Below, one piece after another: positions 7,155 through 16,425 of a stretch of 44,793 nucleotides of DNA. Below the pieces are notes generated by a model that saw nothing but the letters and a program-made list of their open reading frames with translations, did not search any database and had not been told where the DNA came from. Source of the DNA: Fluviicola sp. (GTDB taxonomy: Bacteria; Bacteroidota; Bacteroidia; Flavobacteriales_D; Crocinitomicaceae). The position numbers and the translations under genes were made by a program. The DNA lies in the NCBI GenBank assembly GCA_002734065.2, contig NVXU02000052.1, forward strand, positions 1 through 44,793. The letters are read 5' to 3'. Positions within the stretch are counted from its first letter, which is position 1; each line of letters begins with the position of its first letter.

Positions 7155-8867
7155 ATGAAAAAAATAGACCCTAAAAAAGAATACGATGTGGTAATTATTG
7201 GTGGAGGAATCTCTGGGCTTACCTCTGCTGCGCTATTTGCTAAGGCTGGTCTCTCTTGTTGTTTGTTGGAAATGGACAGCCGCCCGGGAGGTTATATTGC
7301 AGGGTTTAGACGGAATGACTTTCGCTTCGACTCAGCTATTCATTGGTTAAACTACTGTGGTGAAGAAGGGTTAGTAACAAAGGTTTTCAAGATTATTGGT
7401 AAAGACTATCCTAGATGTGAACAACAACATAGAATCCGTCGATTTGTAAGTGATGACTTTGATTATTTGGTAACAGACAACCCTGACGAACTAAAGGAGC
7501 AGTGGATTAAAGAGTTTCCGCACGAAAAAAAAGGACTTCTAAAATTTTTTAAGGATGCTAAAAAGATTGCTAAGTCATTTGATGACTACTCTAATTTGAG
7601 TAGAACAATGAACACTATGAACTGGGTTGAGTCAGCCGTTTATGGTTTAAAAATGCTAAATTTTGCAATCCCTTTTATTCCACATCTTAAATACACGGGT
7701 AATGAAGGGGTAAAGAAGGGGTTAAATCGTTATTTTACAGATGAAAAATTACACCGAGTATTTTGTTCCGAGCCAGATCTTCTTTCTTGTTTAATTCCAA
7801 TTTCCTGGGCCTATTCTAAAAATTTTCAGCTACCCCCAACTGGTGGAAGTCAGAGTTTTCCTGAATGGCTACTCTACGCGATTGAGAAAATGAATGGTGA
7901 CGTGTTTTTTAAGTCGAAAGTAATCGAAGTAATCGTCGAAAACGAAACTGCTAAAGGCGTAAAATTTGATCACCGAGGAACCATACACGAAGTCAAAAGT
8001 AAATATGTTATTGCCGCCTCAGATGCTGAAACTTTATTTGAAAAACTATTGCCTGAAAGCGCTGTTCCTTTGAAAATAAAAGCAAAATTGAAGACGGCAC
8101 CAATGTATGCCTCTGCAATTACAGTTGCTTTAGGATTAGATTGTCCTGCTGAAGAATTAGGTTTAGGTGAAGAAATCGTGTTTCTAGCTAACCCAGACGT
8201 TGAAAGAGAAGAGTTAGGCCAAGGGGATCCTTATAAAAGTGGAATTCATGTATTGGCATCGTCTGTTAGGGACAAAACATTGGCTCTCCCTGAACACGGA
8301 ACGCTGACGCTTCTTATTCCTGCTTGGATGGATGAAAACAATACCTGGGAATGTGAAATTGACGAAAAAGGAAATTACATTCGAGGGGTAAAATACAATG
8401 AATTAAAACAAAAATACGCCGACATTCTTATTGACCGGGTAGAAGAAAAATTGATTCCCAATCTTAGAAAGCATATTCTTTATTGTGATATAGCAACTCC
8501 AATAACGCATCTCAGATATACGGGAAACAAAAACGGAACAATGATGGCTCACAAGCCAGGAAAAGAAAACTACAAAGCGAAGGTTGCCAGTTACAAAACA
8601 CCTGTGAAAAACTTGTTTTTGAGCGGTCACTGGGCTGATTTAGGTGGCGGAATTCCAATTGCGGTGAAATCGTCTATTAATACTACTTTAATGGTTCTGC
8701 AAAAAGAAAATAAAGCCGCATTCCGATTATATTCGAAGTACATGGACGGTAAAATACCTGTTGAGTCATTGCAAGAATCGAAGACTCTAATGGAATACGA
8801 CAATTCTTGGGAGAGAGTGCCAACTCCAGCTGAGAAAAAAATGTCTCGCCGAGAAAAAGAAGGTTAA
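7155..8867 (+). CDS. CrtI/CRTISO-like FAD-dependent oxidoreductase
   Basis: 570 residues. A dinucleotide-binding motif near residues 13-35 (VVIIGGGISGLTSAA then an acidic strand end LLEMDSRPGG) identifies the phytoene desaturase / carotenoid isomerase / retinol saturase superfamily. The C-terminal FAD motif is present (LFLSGHWADLGGGIP near 485-500). These enzymes desaturate, saturate or isomerise polyenes or lipids at membranes. The exact substrate cannot be told from sequence, and no other carotenoid gene is in the window. The gene stands alone on the plus strand and converges with the methyltransferase gene only 5 bases away. Length is normal for the family. The tail (last ~40 residues) is charged and may be a lineage-specific extension. 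Confidence 0.85.
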   Translation: MKKIDPKKEYDVVIIGGGISGLTSAALFAKAGLSCCLLEMDSRPGGYIAGFRRNDFRFDSAIHWLNYCGEEGLVTKVFKIIGKDYPRCEQQHRIRRFVSDDFDYLVTDNPDELKEQWIKEFPHEKKGLLKFFKDAKKIAKSFDDYSNLSRTMNTMNWVESAVYGLKMLNFAIPFIPHLKYTGNEGVKKGLNRYFTDEKLHRVFCSEPDLLSCLIPISWAYSKNFQLPPTGGSQSFPEWLLYAIEKMNGDVFFKSKVIEVIVENETAKGVKFDHRGTIHEVKSKYVIAASDAETLFEKLLPESAVPLKIKAKLKTAPMYASAITVALGLDCPAEELGLGEEIVFLANPDVEREELGQGDPYKSGIHVLASSVRDKTLALPEHGTLTLLIPAWMDENNTWECEIDEKGNYIRGVKYNELKQKYADILIDRVEEKLIPNLRKHILYCDIATPITHLRYTGNKNGTMMAHKPGKENYKAKVASYKTPVKNLFLSGHWADLGGGIPIAVKSSINTTLMVLQKENKAAFRLYSKYMDGKIPVESLQESKTLMEYDNSWERVPTPAEKKMSRREKEG

Positions 8868-8872
8868 TCCTG

Positions 8873-9574
8873 TTATTTTTCTTTCTTCCCAACATACATC
8901 CAATCGCCTTGAATTTTCTTGCACTCAAAGGTGCCTAATGGAATAATAGAGGTGAGTTTCTCCTTGTAAGGGTAAAAATTAACGTGTTCGTCAAGGGTGT
9001 AATAAAAATACCGCTGACACGGAGTGACAATGATGAGCTTTTTCCGAGCAATCCTCACCAATTCATTGATGCACTTTTCTTCATTTAATAAATGTTCAAC
9101 CGTGTGATTACACAAAACAATATCGAATGAATTGTCCTCAAAAGGCAGTCTTTCAATGTTTCCTGATGTAAATTCAAAGCTTAATTTTCCTTCGGGTTGT
9201 TTCAAGTCAAAACCATGCAGCTTTTTGTTGCTTTTTACCTTTGCAATTTCATTCAAAACATATCCGTTTCCGCAACCGATGTCTATTATGCTCTCGGCGG
9301 AATCGTCCAGAGAATTTAAAATTGCATCAATGCACCCTTGGTTCAAGTCCGTTTTTCTGTTACGTGAAATGGTATTCAAATCCTTGTAAAATGCAAAATA
9401 TTCCTCTTCCGAATAGTTGTAAACCTTCGTTTTGAAGTTCATTACCTCTTTCAAATTCTTGCCTCTATATGCAAAATAATAAAAGGGGTACATAAAAATT
9501 TTAGAGTCACGAATAAATGGTGGAATCAGTTCATCCATCACAAAGCGTATGCTATTTGTCAGTCGTCTATTCAT
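8873..9574 (-). CDS. Class I SAM-dependent methyltransferase
   Basis: 233 residues. The Rossmann methyltransferase core shows motif I IIDIGCGNGY (residues ~96-105), an acidic residue after strand 2 (GFDLKQPEG), and the motif around FDIVLCNHTVEHLL, typical of Methyltransf_11. The substrate is unknown. The start codon overlaps the stop of the upstream glycosyltransferase gene by 4 bases, so the two are translationally coupled. They probably act on the same glycan or lipid-linked sugar. The ~80-residue N-terminal extension before the core may help substrate binding. Confidence 0.85.
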   Translation of the reverse strand: MNRRLTNSIRFVMDELIPPFIRDSKIFMYPFYYFAYRGKNLKEVMNFKTKVYNYSEEEYFAFYKDLNTISRNRKTDLNQGCIDAILNSLDDSAESIIDIGCGNGYVLNEIAKVKSNKKLHGFDLKQPEGKLSFEFTSGNIERLPFEDNSFDIVLCNHTVEHLLNEEKCINELVRIARKKLIIVTPCQRYFYYTLDEHVNFYPYKEKLTSIIPLGTFECKKIQGDWMYVGKKEK

Positions 9575-10293
9575 TTTTTAGTGTAAAATCCGCGAAGGTG
9601 ATTTATTTTTAATTTCAACAAGTCGAAAGCCATCGAAATGCCATGTCGGAGCACATTAACCGTGTTTCCGTCCTGACTTCTAAGTGAAACAGGGATTTTT
9701 TTGATGTCATAGTTGCGTTTTAAGGCAATGTAAATCAATTCAACATCAAAAGTGAAGCCATTTAACCGTGAAACAGAGAATAAATCTTCTGCTATTTCTC
9801 TTCTAAATCCTTTTAATCCACATTGTGTGTCGGTAATTCCCGTGGTGATGAATCTTCCCACGATGAATGTGAAAAATTGACTTCCTGCTTTTCGTTTTTT
9901 CGTAACTTTTGAAAAATAATCTGACTTTTCTAAACTTCTATCGCCAATTGCCAAATCAAATTCCTTCTCGGTTAAATAGCGTTCAATGGTCTCAATCGCT
10001 TCTGTTTCAAAGGGAATATCAGCGTCTGTGTAGAGAATTAACTCTCCCGTTGCTTTTTTAAACCCTTCTTTTATGGCGAATCCTTTTCCTCTGTTTTGAG
10101 AATAAGAAACGAATCCGGCATTGTTTTCTGAAGCTGCTTTTTTCAATTGTTCAGCATCAGAAGAACCGTCATTGACAACAATGATTTCAATGTCCTTCTT
10201 GTTTTCAGAAATAAACTTTCTCAAATAAGGCAAGTTCTTTTCCAAGGCGTCGGAAGAGTTATAACACGGTATAATTATGCTGATTGCTGCCAT
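9571..10293 (-). CDS. Dolichyl/polyprenyl-phosphate sugar transferase-like GT2
   Basis: 240 residues. A GT-A fold with VVNDGSSD (Asp42), NRGKGFAIKEG (67-77) and the DAD metal site (Asp90-Asp92), then TDTQCGLKGF. The pattern matches the dolichyl-phosphate beta-glucosyltransferase subgroup of family 2, which transfers a hexose from a nucleotide sugar to polyprenyl phosphate on the cytoplasmic face. There is no C-terminal membrane domain, as is usual for this subgroup. It is the first gene of a two-gene minus-strand operon with the methyltransferase (4-base overlap). The divergent YfhO-like gene at 10503 encodes a membrane protein of the type that uses lipid-linked sugars, which fits functionally. 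Confidence 0.85.
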   Translation of the reverse strand: MAAISIIIPCYNSSDALEKNLPYLRKFISENKKDIEIIVVNDGSSDAEQLKKAASENNAGFVSYSQNRGKGFAIKEGFKKATGELILYTDADIPFETEAIETIERYLTEKEFDLAIGDRSLEKSDYFSKVTKKRKAGSQFFTFIVGRFITTGITDTQCGLKGFRREIAEDLFSVSRLNGFTFDVELIYIALKRNYDIKKIPVSLRSQDGNTVNVLRHGISMAFDLLKLKINHLRGFYTKK

Positions 10294-10502
10294 TTTCGTC
10301 AGTAAAAGTAAGAATATATCTCTGTAATAATTCTAAAGAATTAATCCGAAAAATTCATTCATTTTTCTGACGACCAAGTACTACAACAAATTTGAGGTTT
10401 TTCAAACACCCAAATTTAAGTATTACTAAGTCGGGATTCTCTGCACTGCCCTCCCATTAACCGTCACACATCCATACAATTCGTTACACTCTTGTATGAA
10501 TA

Positions 10503-12722
10503 ATGCGGGTTAAATTGCTACTTTTGGTTCTGATGATTGGTAAAACATTGTTTTCTTCTTTATTTAAAAACTGGACGGTATATTTGATTCTTTTTGTTGT
10601 ATCCGTCCTCGCGTTTTTTCAAATATTCTTTTACATGAACCCTACCAAATGGGATATGCTCAACTGTTTTCTCCCCTGGAAATTTTATGTTGGAGAATGT
10701 TTGCAGAATGGAAATCTACCCTTGTGGAACCCTTATGTGAATTTAGGAGCGCCCATTAATGCCGACCCTTCAAGCAATGCTTGGTACCCTGTCACTTGGC
10801 TCATTGGTTACTTCAAAGGATACTCGGTTTACACCATTGGTTTTGAGCTTTGGCTGCACGTATTTCTTGCTGGAATTGGGTTTTACAAGCTTTGCAAAAC
10901 GCTACACCTCTCATCTGTATTGGCTTTGACGGGGGGCGTTGCTTTTATGTTGTCTGGTCTTTTTATTGGAAACGCACAGCATTTGCCTTACATTATTAGT
11001 GCTTGCTGGTTGCCTTTTGTTATTCACTATTACCTCAAATTTGTACAAGAAGACAGTTGGGAGAATGTCGTAAAAGCATCCTTGGCTTTGTTTATGATGT
11101 TAACTGGAGGCTACCCTGCGTTTACTTTCATTCTATTCTATCTACTCATCATTTTCTTCATTTATTACGCCCTTAAAAAAGAAAGAAGAAAGGGTTCTTT
11201 GAAAAGTTTATTCGTGAAAAACATCGCGTTCGTGGGATTGGCTATACTCGCTTCGACAGTGATGATTGTTTCGGTTTATCAAGCGATGCCCTATATCTCA
11301 CGGTTAGAATCCTTGACTGTTCAACATGCTCTTTATTCTCCCTTTTCACCACAATCTTTCGTTTCATTCATCTTTCCCTATGCAACAACGGTGCGTTTAG
11401 AGTATTTTGACTCAGATTTGTCTATGCGAAACGCTTATTTTGGGCTCATTCCTTTTTTATTGTTCATCTTGGGTATGTTTATTAAGAAAAAAGCCGAAGT
11501 CAAAATTCTCTTTTGGTTTGGCTTGCTCTGCTTAACTGCCGCTGTCGGGAATTACCTTCCCGTCAGAGAATTTCTCTACAACTACATCCCTTTTATGAAC
11601 CTTTTTCGATTCCCAAGTGTCTTTCGCTTATTCGTTATCATTGCAGGGGTAATCACTGGCTTGCATTTTTTACAGGTCGTTCTTTCTGGAAAGGTTTCCT
11701 TGAAAAAGGTTCTCCTGATTGGAACGGGAACAAGTATCGTTGCGCTCATCATTGTGTTGAACTATGCTCTAAATTTCGAGCATTTTAACATTTCTAAATA
11801 CCTAAGTGATAATCTTTTTGTGGTAACAGAGGAAGCCACTTATTGGAAAACGATTGCTGTTCAATCTCTTTTTCAGTTGTTTATTCTCCTTTGTTTTTTG
11901 GTGCTCATTTGGAGAATCAAAAGAAAGACAATTCTTGCTTATTCTATCTTGGTTTTGATCAGTTTTGACCTCATTATTACTGCCCAATTGAACGCCCCAA
12001 CAACTGTTTATTACCATAAATGGACCGCTCAAGAGGCAGAAAATATTATCAGCGCATACCCCAAAGGTTTTCCAAAATTAGACACTGTTTCACTAATTGA
12101 GAACGATAATTCTGAACGCATTGGAGATCCTTTTTTCCTAAACACAAACATCTACCGTAAGCAGATTGGCACTGTTGGTTTTAACTCTTTTATGTTCGGT
12201 TCTTACGATATTCTGCGCTCAGATTATCCAGCATTTTATGATGAACTAAAGAAGAATAAACTCCTGTTATTGTCTGATGAAATTTATCCAATAGCTGAAA
12301 TGGACAAATTCCGAAAAGACAGTCTTTTTTCATCAAAACAGTTGTTTTTTGAGCAAAAAACACTCGAAAAGCTCCAAAAAGGGCAGTTTTTGACCAAAAA
12401 TGACGATTTTGCTCAACTAAATGATTTTGGCGCCTTTTATTTTGAAGTAAAAACAAAAACGTCGGAAAAACAAATTCTCACCTTGTTCCAAAAAAACTAT
12501 CCAGGATGGACGGCTACACTTAATGATTCTCCCGTGGAGATATACACTTCTAATATGAACTTCATGAGTGTCGTGCTGCCTGGTGGAGAAAACAAAGTTC
12601 GTTTTGAATTTAAAAATAGGCCGGTTACTGTCTCTTTTTGGGTATCTTTGGTAACATTACTATTTATGGCCTCGTTTTTGGTATTCGCTCATTATCAAAA
12701 AACCATAAACCAAAACAATTAA
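10503..12722 (+). CDS. YfhO-family multi-pass membrane protein
   Basis: 739 residues. A first transmembrane helix lies around residues 24-44. It is followed by WDMLNCFLPWKFYVGECLQNGNLPLWNPYVNLGAP (pieces across ~50-85), a hallmark of the YfhO / GT-C-like family. Many further helices follow, and then a soluble C-terminal region (~500-705) with a final membrane segment. Family members are thought to transfer sugars from lipid-linked donors to cell-envelope polymers. It is divergent from the polyprenyl-phosphate glycosyltransferase gene at 9571, a plausible donor-making partner. The exact start is uncertain; a second Met lies 10 residues in and would still keep the first helix. The next gene begins 2 bases after the stop. 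Confidence 0.8.
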   Translation: MRVKLLLLVLMIGKTLFSSLFKNWTVYLILFVVSVLAFFQIFFYMNPTKWDMLNCFLPWKFYVGECLQNGNLPLWNPYVNLGAPINADPSSNAWYPVTWLIGYFKGYSVYTIGFELWLHVFLAGIGFYKLCKTLHLSSVLALTGGVAFMLSGLFIGNAQHLPYIISACWLPFVIHYYLKFVQEDSWENVVKASLALFMMLTGGYPAFTFILFYLLIIFFIYYALKKERRKGSLKSLFVKNIAFVGLAILASTVMIVSVYQAMPYISRLESLTVQHALYSPFSPQSFVSFIFPYATTVRLEYFDSDLSMRNAYFGLIPFLLFILGMFIKKKAEVKILFWFGLLCLTAAVGNYLPVREFLYNYIPFMNLFRFPSVFRLFVIIAGVITGLHFLQVVLSGKVSLKKVLLIGTGTSIVALIIVLNYALNFEHFNISKYLSDNLFVVTEEATYWKTIAVQSLFQLFILLCFLVLIWRIKRKTILAYSILVLISFDLIITAQLNAPTTVYYHKWTAQEAENIISAYPKGFPKLDTVSLIENDNSERIGDPFFLNTNIYRKQIGTVGFNSFMFGSYDILRSDYPAFYDELKKNKLLLLSDEIYPIAEMDKFRKDSLFSSKQLFFEQKTLEKLQKGQFLTKNDDFAQLNDFGAFYFEVKTKTSEKQILTLFQKNYPGWTATLNDSPVEIYTSNMNFMSVVLPGGENKVRFEFKNRPVTVSFWVSLVTLLFMASFLVFAHYQKTINQNN

Positions 12723-12724
12723 TT

Positions 12725-13948
12725 ATGAAAACAACATTTACACTCGCAATTTTGTTCTTAAGCCTTTCTGCTTTCTCGCAAAATATTAACGACAACAAAG
12801 TTACATTTCAATATACGCAATTGCCGTTGTTGAAAGTTGATAAACAGTTCCAAACCTATGAAATGAGGGTTGAACATGCCTATTTAGAGTCCAACAAAGA
12901 CAGTACATCCCTCTTTGAAGCAAGAAAAGCTGCCGCAAAGCAAAATTATGAAGTTGCGTATGCACGTTACAAGCAAAAAAGAGATGCCCTTCTCACAAAT
13001 CATTACAACAACATGGCGCTTTGGGAAAAAAACAACAATGCAGGAAAAGTAGATGCCGCAGGAAATCCTATTCCTCGCCCTGTGCAACCTGCAATTCCAG
13101 CGCCTCCGTCTTATTTAGATGTCCAACAGCCACGATTGAGTTCTCCATTAGCAGAAAGTAATGTTTCTTCAAAAATTTCTATTGACGGTTTTTCTCAAGG
13201 TTTAGGGGGTTCTATTTTGACTGTTAGTATTCAAGCGATCAGAAACATTAAAATAACATACAAAAAACAAGGCAGTGGAGCGAGTACAAAATATAAATAC
13301 CAATGTGAATATGAATTGCCTATTCTTGTGAAATTTGAGACGCCAACTGAAGGAGTTGTTTTGCAAGAAGTAATTCTGCAAGAAAAGCAATATTACAAAA
13401 TGACGGACAGAAAAAGTCATTATGAACACCTTGCTTATATGCAACAAAACGAGCTTACTTTCTATAACAATTTGGAAGTCTATGCGCGAAATAATGCCAT
13501 GAAAAAAGCAAACGACTATTTGAATAATCAATTGGGGTATATTTCAAAGACGCGAAGAACTGAAATCTACAGTGTCAAAAAATTCAAAAGCTATGACTAT
13601 TCTGACGTAACGAATGCATACACAGCAACTGTTTCGGCTCTTCAACTTGTTGGTAAAGACTTGAATCATGCTAGCGCAAAATCAAAAATGGAGAATGCTT
13701 TAGCTCAGTGGAATGAAATTCTTATAGAAAAAAACAATTATGACAAAAAAGCTCGAATCAATGACAAAATATCTGCTGTGATTTGGTGCAATGTTGCAGA
13801 AATACAGTTTTGGTTGAATCTTTTTGACGAGTCGCAAGGAACAGTCAACTTAGCTGAAAATTCAGGCGTGATGAAAGCAAAAAACCACGCGAAAAGCGAA
13901 CGAAACTTTTACACAACGCAAAAAGCACGCTGGGATGTTCACTTTTAA
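12725..13948 (+). CDS. Uncharacterised exported protein
   Basis: 407 residues from the ATG at 12725. This start is chosen because it yields a clean signal peptide (LAILFLSLSAFSQ, cleavage near residue 19) and lies 2 bases after the upstream stop. The mature part has a charged helical region (~45-105, many Lys, Ala, Tyr), a Pro-rich linker (~115-135), a beta-rich middle part and a helical C-terminal half with tetratricopeptide-like spacing (ALAQWNEILIEKNNYD). I do not recognise a named domain. It is presumably periplasmic or surface-associated and co-transcribed with the YfhO-like gene. The C-terminus overlaps the following acetyltransferase gene by 14 bases. Confidence 0.75.
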   Translation: MKTTFTLAILFLSLSAFSQNINDNKVTFQYTQLPLLKVDKQFQTYEMRVEHAYLESNKDSTSLFEARKAAAKQNYEVAYARYKQKRDALLTNHYNNMALWEKNNNAGKVDAAGNPIPRPVQPAIPAPPSYLDVQQPRLSSPLAESNVSSKISIDGFSQGLGGSILTVSIQAIRNIKITYKKQGSGASTKYKYQCEYELPILVKFETPTEGVVLQEVILQEKQYYKMTDRKSHYEHLAYMQQNELTFYNNLEVYARNNAMKKANDYLNNQLGYISKTRRTEIYSVKKFKSYDYSDVTNAYTATVSALQLVGKDLNHASAKSKMENALAQWNEILIEKNNYDKKARINDKISAVIWCNVAEIQFWLNLFDESQGTVNLAENSGVMKAKNHAKSERNFYTTQKARWDVHF

Positions 13949-14471
13949 ACCTGAACCATCTTACTATCAAATAGAAACTGAGCGCCTCTCTTTTGTACCT
14001 CTCACAGAAGGTCATAAATTAGAGTGGGCAGACTTTTTTATAGACAACTCAACAGAACATTTTTTAGGCTTTGAAAACTCAACAAAAACGGCTGAAGAAA
14101 AGGCTGCTTTTTGGGTGTCGAAGCAAATTGACCGCAAAAACAAGCATGAATTTGGTCAACTTGCTGTCATTGAAAAGAAATCCGGTGACTTTATCGGTCT
14201 TGCGGGAATTATTCCAAGAGAACTGAAAGGAGTCGCAGAATATGAAATAACGTATTCTTTTTTTGCAAAAGTTTGGGGCAAAGGTTATGCAACAGAAGCA
14301 GCTACAACATTTAAAAATTACCTGTTTAAAAACACAACGGTAAAATCAGTGATTTCCATTATTCACATAGAGAATGAGGCGTCCATGAAGGTGGCAAAAA
14401 AGAATGAAATGGTCATTTCTGATGAAACAAGTTATATGGAAATGCCTGTGTTTATTTTCCGAACGCAATAA
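13935..14471 (+). CDS. GNAT family N-acetyltransferase (RimJ/RimL-like)
   Basis: 178 residues. It begins with the TERLSFVPLTEGH stretch seen in Acetyltransf_3 enzymes. The acetyl-CoA binding region is WGKGYATEAATTFKNYLF (~113-130), and IHIENEASMKVAKKNEM follows. The likely reaction is acetylation of an amino group (protein N-terminus or small amine); the substrate is not predictable. The start overlaps the previous CDS by 14 bases, consistent with one operon 10503-14471. Confidence 0.85.
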   Translation: MFTFKPEPSYYQIETERLSFVPLTEGHKLEWADFFIDNSTEHFLGFENSTKTAEEKAAFWVSKQIDRKNKHEFGQLAVIEKKSGDFIGLAGIIPRELKGVAEYEITYSFFAKVWGKGYATEAATTFKNYLFKNTTVKSVISIIHIENEASMKVAKKNEMVISDETSYMEMPVFIFRTQ

Positions 14472-14537
14472 TAAATTTTATTAATTCAAATATTTGTTAT
14501 AGTTTTACGTTCATATAAAGTACAAAATCAGAATGTT

Positions 14538-14741
14538 ATGAAGCTTTTTATCACAGTATCCCTTATTTCTTTTTCATTCTTTGCGTCTGCAAATGCCGAA
14601 TTTGAAGTGTCCACTCAAAATGATTCTTCGGAGTTGTTTATTGGCGCTGATAGAGGTAAAAAAGCGCGAAAAGCGAAAAGAAGAAACAAGAAGAGAAAGA
14701 AAAAGTGTTCACAATTCGGAAGAAGAGTGTACGCTGGGTAA
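14538..14741 (+). CDS. Small, extremely basic secreted peptide
   Basis: 67 residues with a standard signal peptide (LISFSFFASANA, cleavage about residue 20). The mature part is ~47 residues: a short acidic stretch, then a dense Lys/Arg block (roughly residues 36-54, with GKKARKAKRRNKK) and a Cys (CSQFGRRVYAG). A strong terminator follows 28 bases after the stop, which supports a real transcription unit. I do not recognise a family. It could be a polyanion-binding (LPS, nucleic acid) or antimicrobial-like peptide, but no function can be claimed. Confidence 0.6.
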   Translation: MKLFITVSLISFSFFASANAEFEVSTQNDSSELFIGADRGKKARKAKRRNKKRKKKCSQFGRRVYAG

Positions 14742-14769
14742 AATTTTGCCCACTACTACAAGTAAATTT

Positions 14770-14815
14770 AGCTGCTTATATATTTCATTGAAATATATAA
14801 GCAGCTATTTTTTTT
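14770..14815 (+). terminator. Intrinsic terminator after the basic peptide gene
   Basis: A 17-bp perfect stem (AGCTGCTTATATATTTC, 3-base loop ATT, reverse complement) is followed by a run of nine T. It lies 28 bases after the stop at 14741 and ends the transcript before radA. Confidence 0.9.
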
Positions 14816-14875
14816 TCGCACACTTCCTATTTTAAAAGATTCAACTATCTTTAGTCATTCGATTAATTTTTAACT

Positions 14876-16237
14876 ATGGCAAAGACAAAATCTGCTTTTT
14901 TCTGTCAAAATTGTGGTCACGAAGCACCAAAATGGTTGGGTAAATGCCCTTCTTGCAACGAATGGAACACTTTTGTAGAAGAAATCATCAGCAAGCAAGT
15001 TCCACAAGTCGTAGCGTTTTCAAAATCGAAAGAAGCCGCAAAGCCGCAAGTTTTACAAGAAATTGAGAAAAAAAAACACCGTAGAATCACGCTTGCAGAC
15101 GAAGAATTGAACCGTGTGCTTGGCGGCGGGTTGGTTTTGGGTTCTCTCATTCTCTTTGGCGGAGAGCCCGGTATCGGAAAATCAACTTTGCTCTTGCAAT
15201 TAGCCGTTACAACCCCGAATTTAAAAGTTCTTTACGTCTCTGGGGAAGAAAGTGATCAGCAAATAAAAATGCGCTCAGAAAGAATTGGTTCTGTCAATGA
15301 GCAGTGCTATATTCTCACAGAAACCAACCTGCAAAATATCTTTAAACAAGCGGAGAATATTCAACCAGAATTAATTGTCATTGATTCGATACAAACACTT
15401 TATTCTTCAGATATTGAAAGTTCTCCCGGAAGTATTTCGCAAGTGAGAGAAACAACCGCGCAACTACTTCGCTACGCAAAACAGACCAATATTCCTGTGT
15501 TTTTGATTGGACACATCACCAAAGAAGGTGCACTTGCCGGTCCAAAAGTTTTGGAGCACATGGTCGATGCCGTTTTGCAATTTGAAGGAGACAGAAATCA
15601 CGTTTATCGACTGCTCCGTTCTATCAAAAACAGATTTGGAAGCACCAATGAGTTAGGTATTTATGAAATGCTAGGTACAGGACTTCGTCAGGTAGAAAAT
15701 CCTTCTGAAATTCTCATCACCAACACCGATGCGACACTAAGCGGGATTTCCATTGCGGCAACCATGGAAGGAATGCGTCCAATGTTGATTGAAGTTCAAT
15801 CGTTGGTCAGCACGGCCGCTTATGGCACTCCGCAACGTTCTTCAACAGGCTTTGACAGCAAGCGTTTGAACATGTTGCTCGCCGTTATGGAGAAAAGATG
15901 CGGTTTTAAATTGGGAGCAAAGGACGTTTTCCTAAACATCGCTGGTGGAATTAAAGTGGACGACCCTGCCATTGATTTAGCAGTTGTTGCGGCGGTTTTA
16001 TCATCCAATGCCGACATGCCTATTGCTAAAAATATTGCGCTGACGGCAGAAGTCGGTTTGTCGGGAGAAATAAGACCAGTCAATAGAATCGAACAACGAA
16101 TTCACGAAGCAGAAAAGCTCGGTTTCGACAAAATCATTCTTTCTAAATACAACAAAGGCGTTGAGCAGAAGAAATTTAAGATCGAATTGGTGCTTTGCGG
16201 AAAAATTACCGAGGTGGTGAAGGCGCTTTTTGCGTGA
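14876..16237 (+). CDS. radA: DNA repair protein RadA
   Basis: 453 residues, normal length. Zinc finger with Cys10, Cys13, Cys24 and Cys27; a RecA-like ATPase domain with Walker A GGEPGIGKST (~95-104); the RadA-specific KNRFG motif; and a C-terminal Lon-protease-like domain without a catalytic role (GGIKVDDPAIDLAVVAAVLSS). RadA (Sms) is a hexameric motor that promotes branch migration during homologous recombination. A possible -7 element TATCTTTA lies at 14846-14853, about 22 bases before the ATG; the -33 element is weak. The gene is single and converges with the UbiA-like gene across a large inverted repeat. Confidence 0.97.
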   Translation: MAKTKSAFFCQNCGHEAPKWLGKCPSCNEWNTFVEEIISKQVPQVVAFSKSKEAAKPQVLQEIEKKKHRRITLADEELNRVLGGGLVLGSLILFGGEPGIGKSTLLLQLAVTTPNLKVLYVSGEESDQQIKMRSERIGSVNEQCYILTETNLQNIFKQAENIQPELIVIDSIQTLYSSDIESSPGSISQVRETTAQLLRYAKQTNIPVFLIGHITKEGALAGPKVLEHMVDAVLQFEGDRNHVYRLLRSIKNRFGSTNELGIYEMLGTGLRQVENPSEILITNTDATLSGISIAATMEGMRPMLIEVQSLVSTAAYGTPQRSSTGFDSKRLNMLLAVMEKRCGFKLGAKDVFLNIAGGIKVDDPAIDLAVVAAVLSSNADMPIAKNIALTAEVGLSGEIRPVNRIEQRIHEAEKLGFDKIILSKYNKGVEQKKFKIELVLCGKITEVVKALFA

Positions 16238-16282
16238 TTTAGTTCCGCTTTTTTTCGTTTTTATTATTCAAAAAGATTGTAA

Positions 16283-16420
16283 ATCCTCCCCCTAATCATC
16301 AAAAGCTTTCGCTTTTTCTCCTCCAAAGGGGGAAGAAGTAGATCGTTGAAACGACCGTTAACAATTTTATCTTATTTTGAGTATGGGTTTCCCCCTTTGG
16401 AGGGGGCTTAGGGGGAGGAT
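16283..16420. repeat. Interrupted inverted repeat between convergent genes
   Basis: Outer arms ATCCTCCCCCTAA (16283-16295) and its exact reverse complement (16408-16420) enclose inner arms CCTCCAAAGGGGGAA (16320-16334) and its exact complement (16389-16403). The left side carries a 24-base insertion that the right side replaces with GGGC. Similar CCTCCCCCTAAGCCCCCTCC elements are, from memory, common intergenic repeats in Bacteroidetes. Here the element separates the converging radA and UbiA-like genes and may serve as a bidirectional terminator. Confidence 0.8.
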
Positions 16421-16425
16421 ATTTC

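Noticed and set aside
10473-10498. Inverted repeat CATACAA / TTGTATG before the YfhO-like gene
   Set aside because: Only a 7-bp stem with a 12-base loop and no second copy; not enough to call an operator.
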